A stretch of DNA of 11,099 nt. It comes from Bacteroidota bacterium. Lineage in GTDB: Bacteria > Bacteroidota > Bacteroidia > Chitinophagales > Chitinophagaceae. This document shows positions 1 through 5,632 of this stretch, in pieces; within the stretch, counting starts at the first letter, position 1, and every line of letters starts with the position of its first letter. The translations under genes were made by a program, and so were the position numbers. Location: assembly GCA_947441205.1 (NCBI GenBank), contig CANETM010000035.1, positions 1 to 11,099 of the forward strand, read 5' to 3'. Under the pieces are notes generated by a model. It had not been told where the DNA came from. It saw nothing but the letters and a program-made list of their open reading frames with translations, and ran no database searches.

Positions 1-1
1 A

Positions 2-115
2 AAAAAAGGATGGAATGCCATAAGTTACATGGGTATACGCCTTGGCTGGGCCAAATTACTTCCTAATAGGTTAAATAATTATTATCCAAATGAATGTAGG
101 TTATTGAAATACTAA
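2..115 (+). CDS. C-terminal tail of an unidentified gene running in from the left edge
   Basis: One plus-strand frame stays open from the left edge for 37 codons and stops with TAA at 113-115. The visible peptide is basic and aromatic, with segments such as GWNAISYMGIRLGWA and NNYYPNE, and looks like real protein rather than random AT-rich translation. The other two plus frames stop earlier, near 24 and 66. No family can be recognised from so short a piece, and the start lies outside the window. The next gene has its own promoter-like element at 177-184, so this gene probably ends a separate transcript. It could be chance, because 37 open codons is not long. Confidence 0.4.
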   Translation, partial: KKGWNAISYMGIRLGWAKLLPNRLNNYYPNECRLLKY

Positions 116-137
116 TATTTATACATAATTTTTTATT

Positions 138-151
138 TAATATTAATATTA
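138..151. repeat. 14-bp perfect AT-only palindrome upstream of the RlpA-like gene
   Basis: TAATATTAATATTA reads the same on both strands and lies 25 bases upstream of the TAACTTTG element at 177-184, inside an AT-rich stretch of about 70 bases. The position, just upstream of where a -33 element is expected, would suit an operator or an UP-like element. Low complexity makes chance a serious alternative, and no regulator is implied. Confidence 0.3.
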
Positions 152-176
152 GCTTTTACTTTGCATTTGTATTTTG

Positions 177-184
177 TAACTTTG
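177..184 (+). promoter_or_regulatory. Bacteroidota -7 element TAACTTTG for the RlpA-like/rhodanese operon
   Basis: TAACTTTG matches the Bacteroidota sigma-A -7 consensus TAnnTTTG exactly and ends 4 bases before the ATG at 189. I see no clear TTG or TTTG at the usual upstream spacing. Transcription would start at or within a few bases of the start codon, so the mRNA is predicted to be leaderless or nearly so. Confidence 0.6.
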
Positions 185-188
185 CCAC

Positions 189-860
189 ATGCTTAAAAGA
201 GGTATTTTATTTTTATTATTGATCATTGGAATTTTTTCTAGTGATATGACATTTGCTGCAAAGCGAAAGTCCTCTAAGCATTCCGTTCATCGAACTTCAA
301 AGTCGAAAAAGCGTAACCTTACTAAGAAGTCTAAAAAAAGTACTAAAGGAAGGAGAACTGTTGCTAAAGGAAGATCAAAGAATGCTAAATACCACAAAAA
401 GTCAATCAATAATGTCACTGCAAAAAATCAAAACATTGTTATTGAAAAGACAGGGGATGGTCCAAAGCAAATGATTGCTTTGAACACTGAAAAAGCAAGA
501 ATCTCGGATAGCGTTAATAAATCAACTATAATTAATGGTGGAAGTAAAGACAATGAAGGTTATTTTGCTTCTTTATTTGCTTCAAAAAATCGTGCAGCTT
601 CCTTTCAAACACTTGAAGGTACCGCTGCAGTATTCAAAAGTATTAGTGGTTGGGACGATAAAAAGTTTTATGTATTAACTAATTTATTGCCAGTTGGTAC
701 GATTGTTAGAATTACGACGCCTGATTTAAAAAGTATATGTGCTAAAGTTATTAATGCATTACCTGAAGTTGGTAACTCAGTTCAATATCGATTAAACGAT
801 GCAGCTGCAGCTATTTTAGGCATTAATAACAAGACCTTCCCAGTTTCCGTTACCTATTAA
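189..860 (+). CDS. Secreted RlpA-like double-psi beta-barrel protein with a Lys/Arg-rich linker, probably non-catalytic
   Basis: This 223-residue protein begins with a signal peptide (about residues 1-23, MLKRG followed by an LLLIIGIF core and ending TFAA). Residues 24-75 are extremely rich in Lys, Arg and Ser. Residues 144-223 resemble the C-terminal barrel of RlpA, seen in LPVGTIVRI at 167-175, the strand AKVINALPE near 185-193 and LNDAAAAILG at 202-211, which corresponds to the family's LSxAAAxxLG. In active RlpA lytic transglycosylases the first motif carries a catalytic His (TAAHxxLP) and the second a catalytic Asp (VNDRGP). Here they appear as Thr164 and Asn189, so the protein probably binds cell wall rather than cleaving it. 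It sits 9 bases upstream of the rhodanese-thioredoxin gene and probably shares its transcript. The fold assignment is moderate; the secreted, highly basic character is certain. Confidence 0.75.
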   Translation: MLKRGILFLLLIIGIFSSDMTFAAKRKSSKHSVHRTSKSKKRNLTKKSKKSTKGRRTVAKGRSKNAKYHKKSINNVTAKNQNIVIEKTGDGPKQMIALNTEKARISDSVNKSTIINGGSKDNEGYFASLFASKNRAASFQTLEGTAAVFKSISGWDDKKFYVLTNLLPVGTIVRITTPDLKSICAKVINALPEVGNSVQYRLNDAAAAILGINNKTFPVSVTY

Positions 861-869
861 TTTTTTACT

Positions 870-1568
870 ATGAAATGCAAATTTTGTGCATGCCTTTTTT
901 CACTGGCATTATTTTTTGTAAGCTGTGCGCAACAAAAAAGTGAAAACACTACTATTTCAGCTCAAAATTTTCAAAACGCTATTCAGCAATCAGCTGCGCA
1001 AATCTTAGATGTAAGAACGGCAACCGAATATCAAGGAGGGCATATTAAAAATGCTTTACAAGCAAATTGGAATGATCAAAAAGAATTTGAATCACACACG
1101 CAACATTTAGATAAAAATATAACAGTTTATATTTATTGTCAAGCAGGTGGACGAAGTGCTGCAGCGCAAAGCAACCTTATTGAAAAAGGGTATAAGGTGG
1201 TTAATTTAGAAGGTGGTATGAGTAATTGGAAAATGAATGGACTGCCAGTTGAAGGATCGAGTAATACGGTTCAAATGAAGGTCGACGATTTTGATCATGT
1301 AGTTGCAGCTAATAAGTTAGTCCTAGTTGATATTGGAGCAACATGGTGTCCACCTTGTCGTAAAATGACACCAGTTATTGATAAAGTTAAAAGTCAATTT
1401 GCAAATAAACTTTATTTCCTAGCGGTTGATGGGGGAATTGATATGGATGTAATGAAGCACCTTCAATTTGAAACACTTCCAACTTTTATTATTTATAAAA
1501 ATGGAAAAGAGGTTTGGAGAAAAACAGGCATTGTTGAACAGGATGAATTTGTAAAATTCTTACAATAA
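870..1568 (+). CDS. Lipoprotein-like rhodanese-thioredoxin fusion
   Basis: The 232-residue product carries a hydrophobic signal ending FFVSC, with Cys19 as the likely lipidated residue; the lipobox is loose, as is common in Bacteroidota. A rhodanese domain follows (about 29-128). It shows LDVRTATEY at 46-54, the GHI segment at 57-59 and the active-site loop CQAGGRS with Cys90, matching the sulfurtransferase CxxGxRS loop. A thioredoxin domain follows (about 135-232), with WCPPC at 159-163 and the cis-proline segment TLPTF near the C-terminus. Both active sites look intact. The protein probably acts in the periplasm on thiol, persulfide or disulfide chemistry; the physiological substrate cannot be read from sequence. 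It is separated from the upstream RlpA-like gene by 9 bases. CPPC instead of CGPC suggests a reductase or thiol-relay role, like TlpA-type proteins, rather than a cytosolic thioredoxin. Confidence 0.88.
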   Translation: MKCKFCACLFSLALFFVSCAQQKSENTTISAQNFQNAIQQSAAQILDVRTATEYQGGHIKNALQANWNDQKEFESHTQHLDKNITVYIYCQAGGRSAAAQSNLIEKGYKVVNLEGGMSNWKMNGLPVEGSSNTVQMKVDDFDHVVAANKLVLVDIGATWCPPCRKMTPVIDKVKSQFANKLYFLAVDGGIDMDVMKHLQFETLPTFIIYKNGKEVWRKTGIVEQDEFVKFLQ

Positions 1569-1611
1569 ATTACAAAATATTCATTCAGCTTGTTTTTGTA
1601 AATTCGAAACA

Positions 1612-2553
1612 TTAAGGTTTTCTGTAGCCTCTTAAAAAGACAGCAATAGGCATTCTCTTTTTCCCTTCCCATTGTATATCGTTCAATAAAAGGTATCCAT
1701 TTTTGCATGCAATTTTTGCAAATGTTTTCCCATCTGTTAAAAAACTGCCAGGTATTTCATTAGGTTTTTCTTCCTCAACTAGCGTACTATATAATTTAAC
1801 AATTTTTCCGTCCACTTTAGTAATGGCACCTGGAAAAGGGGCAAGTCCGCGTACATGATTATGGATTGATTGCACATTGTTATCCCAATTTATTTCACAA
1901 TCAGCAGTGAAAATTTTTGGAGCGTGCTTAATGTTTTGAGAAAATTCATTTGTTGTGGCCAAGCTTTGAGGTACGGATTGAATTGTTCCGTCGACAAGTC
2001 CGTTTAATGTTTTTACCAATAAATTTGCGCCGACCACCATCATTGTATCATGTAATTCACCAGCAGTCATATTTTCAGTGATTGCAATTCGGTCTTGTAA
2101 TAATATATCGCCGGTATCAATGGCATGTTGTAATTGGAATGTGGTCACCCCTGTCTCCTTTTCACCATTCATGATAGCCCAATTGATAGGAGCTGCACCA
2201 CGGTATTGAGGCAATAAGGAGCCATGTACATGTAAAGTTCCCATGGGAGGTAAGGACCATATTTTTTCAGGTAACATTCTAAATGCCACTACCACTTGCA
2301 AGTCCGGTTGCCAAGCGCTTAGGGCATCGAAAAATTCGGGTGATTTTAGTTTTTCGGGTTGCAATAAGGGTAAATTATTAGCTATTGCAAACAGTTTTAC
2401 AGCACTTTGTTGGAGCTGCATTCCTCTGCCACCGGTCTTATCAGGGGCTGTAACAACACCAACAACATTCATTTTAGCTTCTAATAAGGCACTCAAAGAA
2501 GCCACCGCAAAAGCAGGGGTCCCCATAAAAACTATCCTAGGTTTTTTGTCCAT
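1612..2553 (-). CDS. fmt: Methionyl-tRNA formyltransferase (catalytic Asn replaced by His)
   Basis: Fmt transfers a formyl group from 10-formyl-tetrahydrofolate to Met-tRNA(fMet), giving the initiator for translation in the cytoplasm. At 313 residues it has the normal family length. The N-terminus MDKKPRIVFMGTPAFA and the loop TAPDKTGGRG (35-44) are typical. The folate/active-site core HGSLLPQYRGAAPINWA (110-126) and IDTGD (145-149) follow, and then the C-terminal tRNA-binding domain with VRGLAPFPGA. The family's catalytic triad is Asn108, His110 and Asp146 in E. coli numbering. His110 and Asp146 are present at the same positions, but residue 108 is His, encoded by CAT (complement of 2230-2232). 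The gene is convergent with the rhodanese-thioredoxin gene (43 bases between stops) and divergent from the FKBP gene. Its ATG is 4 bases from a TAACTTTG element. The family identity is secure; activity with His108 is unproven. Confidence 0.95.
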   Translation of the reverse strand: MDKKPRIVFMGTPAFAVASLSALLEAKMNVVGVVTAPDKTGGRGMQLQQSAVKLFAIANNLPLLQPEKLKSPEFFDALSAWQPDLQVVVAFRMLPEKIWSLPPMGTLHVHGSLLPQYRGAAPINWAIMNGEKETGVTTFQLQHAIDTGDILLQDRIAITENMTAGELHDTMMVVGANLLVKTLNGLVDGTIQSVPQSLATTNEFSQNIKHAPKIFTADCEINWDNNVQSIHNHVRGLAPFPGAITKVDGKIVKLYSTLVEEEKPNEIPGSFLTDGKTFAKIACKNGYLLLNDIQWEGKKRMPIAVFLRGYRKP

Positions 2554-2557
2554 GGGG

Positions 2558-2565
2558 CAAAGTTA
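2558..2565 (-). promoter_or_regulatory. -7 element TAACTTTG for fmt, 4 bases from the start codon
   Basis: Read on the minus strand this is TAACTTTG, an exact match to TAnnTTTG and identical to the element before the RlpA-like gene. Only four C bases separate it from the fmt ATG, so the transcript is predicted to begin at or beside the start codon. No convincing -33 element is visible. Confidence 0.6.
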
Positions 2566-2585
2566 GTTTATCTGCCATAATTATG

Positions 2586-2593
2586 TACTTTTG
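2586..2593 (+). promoter_or_regulatory. -7 element TACTTTTG for the FKBP gene
   Basis: TACTTTTG matches TAnnTTTG and lies 38 bases upstream of the ATG at 2632, predicting a leader of roughly 30 bases. It is back to back with the fmt element on the other strand, 20 bases away. No clear -33 motif is present. Confidence 0.6.
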
Positions 2594-2631
2594 CCCTTTG
2601 TGCCCTAGGCGCTTTATTTAAAAAATACAAT

Positions 2632-3087
2632 ATGCAACAAGTAACAAAAGGAGATACCATTCAAGTGCATTATCATGGTACTTTAACTAATGGCGAAATT
2701 TTTGATTCTTCAAATGGAAGAGCACCATTAGAATTCGAAGTTGGAAGCGGGATGGTAATTCCTGGTTTTGATAACGGAGTTTTAGGAATGAAAGTAGGTG
2801 ATAAAAAAACAATTAATATTCCATTTATGGAAGCGTATGGTCCTAAACAACCAGAAATGATTGTTGAGTTCCCTAAAACACAATTTCCTCCAGATTTAAA
2901 TCCTGAAGTAGGTATGGCACTTACCATGAATAATGGGCAAGGTCAACAATTTCAAGTAATCGTAGTTGAAGTTAAGGACGAAGTAGTCGTATTAGATGCA
3001 AATCATGCTTTAGCTGGTCAAGATTTAGTTTTTGATTTAGAATTGGTGAATATCGATACACCTTCAAAAATCATCACTGAGTTTTAA
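2632..3087 (+). CDS. SlyD-like FKBP-type peptidyl-prolyl cis-trans isomerase
   Basis: This 151-residue cytoplasmic protein has no signal peptide and is expected to catalyse cis-trans isomerisation of proline bonds and to act as a chaperone. The FKBP half shows VHYHGTL at 12-18, IFDSS at 23-27, VIPGFDNGVLGMKVGDKK at 42-59 and EAYGP at 67-71. As in SlyD, the barrel is interrupted by an insert-in-flap domain (about 72-118) and closes with the signature DANHALAGQDL starting at Asp122, followed by the last strand FDLELV. It lacks the long His/Cys metal-binding tail of E. coli SlyD, as many short SlyD homologues do. The gene is monocistronic, with its own -7 element upstream and a strong terminator downstream. 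Confidence 0.93.
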   Translation: MQQVTKGDTIQVHYHGTLTNGEIFDSSNGRAPLEFEVGSGMVIPGFDNGVLGMKVGDKKTINIPFMEAYGPKQPEMIVEFPKTQFPPDLNPEVGMALTMNNGQGQQFQVIVVEVKDEVVVLDANHALAGQDLVFDLELVNIDTPSKIITEF

Positions 3088-3139
3088 TTTCATTAAGTAT
3101 TCATTTATTATACCAATAGTATACTTAGTATAAATTGTT

Positions 3140-3173
3140 AAGGCGTTCCAAATTTTTGGAACGCCTTTTTTTA
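3140..3173 (+). terminator. Strong intrinsic terminator after the FKBP gene
   Basis: The arm AAGGCGTTCCAAA (3140-3152) pairs perfectly with TTTGGAACGCCTT (3155-3167), allowing a 12-13 bp GC-containing stem with a very small loop, followed by a run of eight T (3166-3173). This is a textbook rho-independent terminator for the plus strand, 52 bases after the FKBP stop. It isolates that gene from the pepT operon. Confidence 0.92.
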
Positions 3174-3261
3174 TTCGACAAATTCAAATTATCTTCATTT
3201 ATCTAACCATTTAGTAATAGCTGTAAAAATTATATCTACACAATAATACCTCATTAACAAT

Positions 3262-4548
3262 ATGGAATTAAATGCAATTTTATTGGCTGAAAGATTTATG
3301 CGTTATGCGAAAATTGAAACGCAAAGTAATCCGGATAGTTCAACATTTCCATCCTCTAGCAATCAAAAAAACTTATCCGAATTATTAGTGGCTGAATTAT
3401 TGAAAATGGGAATTAAGGATGCTCATTTGGATGAGTATGGCTATGTAATGGCGACTATTCCTTCAACTATTCCATTAATTAAATCGGCTTCAAATGCAAA
3501 GCAGGGTGAAGCGAATGAAAATGCTATTCCTGTAATTTGTTTTTGTGCACATGTTGATACTGCTCCTGATTGCAGTGGTACCAATGTGAAACCCATTCTT
3601 CATCAAAATTATGATGGAGCGCCCATTGTATTGCCTGATGACGCCAATCAAATAATTACTACAAACCAATATCCATATTTAAATGAATTCATTGGGGATA
3701 TGATTATTACTGCATCAGGGAAAACACTATTGGGTGCTGATGATAAAGCGGGGGTTACCATAATTATGGAAATGGCTCAATATTTAATGCAACACCCGGA
3801 AATTAAACATGGCGATATAAAAATATTATTTACGCCAGATGAAGAAGTGGGAAGAGGTACCGAGAAATTAGATATCAAAAAACTAGGAGCTGATTATGGA
3901 TATACATTAGATGGTGGAGAAATTGGCTGTTTTGAAATGGAAACTTTTAGTGCTGATTATTTAGTCTTACATATTGATGGTGTCATTGCTCATCCAGGTG
4001 CAGCCAAGGGAGTGATGCAAAATGCCATTAAAGTTGTAGGAGAAATTGTGGCAGCTTTACCTAAACACGAATGGTGTCCTGAACATACTGAGAATAGAGA
4101 TGGTTTTATTCATCCCAATCGAATTGAAGGGGGAGCCGAAAAGGCGAGAATTGAATTTTTAGTCCGCGATTTTGATACGCAGCAACTCAAAAGTCATGCA
4201 AATAAATTATATGATATAGCAACATCGGTTGTAAATAATTGTGCTGATTTTTCAAATGTTAAATTAAGCATGGAAGTAACTGAGCAATATAGAAATATGA
4301 GAGATATAATTGATCAATATCCAGTTATTTCAGAAAGAGCAATAAGCGCGTATAAGAAAGCAGGTGTGGTCCCTAAAATCAGTCCTATTCGAGGTGGTAC
4401 TGATGGTAGTCGTATGAGTTTTATGGGATTGCCAACTCCCAATATTTTCACAGGCATGCAAGCTATTCATAGTAAACACGAATGGATAGGTGTTAGAGAT
4501 ATGCTAAAGGCGACAGAAGTATTGGTAAATTTGGTAGAAATAATTTAA
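3262..4548 (+). CDS. pepT: Peptidase T (M20 family tripeptide aminopeptidase)
   Basis: PepT removes the N-terminal residue from tripeptides in the cytoplasm, using two zinc ions. The 428 residues are slightly longer than the usual ~410. Metal-site residues are all visible: His97 in CAHVDTAPD, Asp160 in LLGADDKAG (bridging), Glu194/Glu195 in TPDEEVGRG, Asp217 in TLDGGE and His406 in SKHEW. The family's PIRGGTDGSRMSFMGLP segment is also present. Compared with E. coli PepT, which has its first zinc His at 78, there are about 15-19 additional residues just before the first zinc ligand. They form a polar stretch (KSASNAKQGEANENA, about 74-88) that is probably a surface loop. No exact TAnnTTTG precedes it; the promoter probably lies between the terminator and 3261. 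exbB follows after 23 bases, so the two are likely cotranscribed. Confidence 0.96.
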   Translation: MELNAILLAERFMRYAKIETQSNPDSSTFPSSSNQKNLSELLVAELLKMGIKDAHLDEYGYVMATIPSTIPLIKSASNAKQGEANENAIPVICFCAHVDTAPDCSGTNVKPILHQNYDGAPIVLPDDANQIITTNQYPYLNEFIGDMIITASGKTLLGADDKAGVTIIMEMAQYLMQHPEIKHGDIKILFTPDEEVGRGTEKLDIKKLGADYGYTLDGGEIGCFEMETFSADYLVLHIDGVIAHPGAAKGVMQNAIKVVGEIVAALPKHEWCPEHTENRDGFIHPNRIEGGAEKARIEFLVRDFDTQQLKSHANKLYDIATSVVNNCADFSNVKLSMEVTEQYRNMRDIIDQYPVISERAISAYKKAGVVPKISPIRGGTDGSRMSFMGLPTPNIFTGMQAIHSKHEWIGVRDMLKATEVLVNLVEII

Positions 4549-4571
4549 CTTTAGAAAATAAAAAATAGCAT

Positions 4572-5222
4572 ATGTTGTATTTGTTAGACGTAGCCGAAAA
4601 TAAAATTTCATTAATTAGTTTATTACAAAAGGGTGGATGGATAATGTACCCATTATATGCATTGTTAGTAATTGCTATTTTTGTTTTTATCGAACGTTTA
4701 TTAGCTATCAAAAAAGCGGGTGCTATTGATCCAAATTTTATGCCAATCATTAAGGATCATTTATTATCTGGCAATGCAAGTGCTGCTAAAAGTGTTGCAA
4801 AAAGTACCGAAAATCCAGTTGGGAAAATGATTGAAAAAGGATTAATGAGAATAGGCAAGCCTTTAGATGCTATTGAAAAAAGTATGGAAAATGTAGGGCG
4901 CTTGGAAATGTATTCCATGGAGCGTAATTTAAATATATTATCATTAGTTGCAGGTATTGCTCCCATGTTTGGATTTTTGGGAACAATCATTGGTATGGTT
5001 CAGTTGTTTTATGGCATTGCTTCAACTGGCGAGTATACATTAAATACGATTGCGGGTGGTATATATACAAAAATGATTACCTCGGCAACTGGTTTAATTA
5101 TTGGATTAATAGCTTATGTGGGTCATAATTATTTATCAACACAAATTGATAAAGCAGCCAATAAAATGGAAGTGGCAAGCGCCGATTTCTTAGACATTTT
5201 ACAAGAAACTACGCATTCCTAA
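4572..5222 (+). CDS. exbB: MotA/TolQ/ExbB family proton-channel protein
   Basis: This 216-residue inner-membrane protein is the pentameric channel subunit that, with ExbD, converts proton flow into work on TonB or a related partner. Three membrane segments are visible: about 24-40 (ending in the conserved ER at 41-42), about 122-146 (SLVAGIAPMFGFLGTIIGM, with the family's P-x(5)-GTIxGM pattern at Pro131 and Gly137-Thr138) and about 164-186 (with the pore-lining Thr/Ala stretch SATGLIIGLIA). A long cytoplasmic region lies between the first two, as expected. The start at 4572 gives a 23-residue cytosolic or periplasmic lead; a later Met25 would cut into the first membrane segment. The gene lies 23 bases after pepT and 9 bases before exbD. 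Whether it serves TonB or a Tol- or gliding-type machine cannot be settled, as no tonB is in view. Confidence 0.9.
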   Translation: MLYLLDVAENKISLISLLQKGGWIMYPLYALLVIAIFVFIERLLAIKKAGAIDPNFMPIIKDHLLSGNASAAKSVAKSTENPVGKMIEKGLMRIGKPLDAIEKSMENVGRLEMYSMERNLNILSLVAGIAPMFGFLGTIIGMVQLFYGIASTGEYTLNTIAGGIYTKMITSATGLIIGLIAYVGHNYLSTQIDKAANKMEVASADFLDILQETTHS

Positions 5223-5231
5223 TATAAGTTT

Positions 5232-5630
5232 ATGAATTTAAGAAAGCGATTAAGAGACCAGCCCGAAGTGCACACAGGTGCATTGAATGATATATTATTT
5301 ATTCTATTATTATTCTTTTTGATAGTTTCTACTTTGGCGAACCCAAATGTTATTAAAGTGTCAAATCCTAAATCGGCAAGTGACACTAAAGCAAAGCAAA
5401 CGGTAGTGGTCACCATTGATAAGGACCAGCATTTATTTATTGGCTCAACGCCTGTTTTAATGGACTCTTTATCGAGTCAATTAAAAACCTTTTTGGGTAA
5501 GGAAACTGAAAAACCTTCGGTTGTAATAAATGGAGATAGTGTTGCTAAGCTTGGCGTAACCATTCAAGTGATGCAAATTATAAAACAACTTGGCGCGACT
5601 CCTGTGGTTGCTGTTGATCCATCAAACTAA
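5232..5630 (+). CDS. exbD: ExbD/TolR family biopolymer transport protein
   Basis: The 132-residue partner of the upstream ExbB has a short basic cytoplasmic N-terminus (MNLRKRLRDQ) and one membrane segment (about 20-36, ILFILLLFFLIVSTL). Asp20 at the start of the membrane segment is the conserved proton-carrying residue. A small periplasmic domain (about 45-132) follows, ending with the typical segment VMQIIKQLGATPVVAV. The protein is within the family's usual length. Only one exbD is present and no tonB follows. The stop is just 2 bases from the convergent prmC stop, leaving no room for a separate terminator. Confidence 0.9.
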   Translation: MNLRKRLRDQPEVHTGALNDILFILLLFFLIVSTLANPNVIKVSNPKSASDTKAKQTVVVTIDKDQHLFIGSTPVLMDSLSSQLKTFLGKETEKPSVVINGDSVAKLGVTIQVMQIIKQLGATPVVAVDPSN

Positions 5631-5632
5631 AG

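Noticed and set aside
253..474. Second open frame of 73 codons inside the RlpA-like gene
   Set aside because: It is a +1 shadow of the Lys/Arg/Ser-rich region, with no recognisable protein features and no independent signal.
1570..1601. Inverted repeat TTACAAAA / TTTTGTAA between the rhodanese-thioredoxin and fmt stops, possibly a terminator
   Set aside because: The stem is 8 bp and nearly all A/T with a 16-base loop and no T run beyond the stem, so it is too weak to call.
3109..3131. Nested ATAC/GTAT inverted repeats between the FKBP stop and its terminator, considered as an operator
   Set aside because: The sequence is short and AT-rich, and lies in a 3' untranslated region, where an operator has no obvious role.
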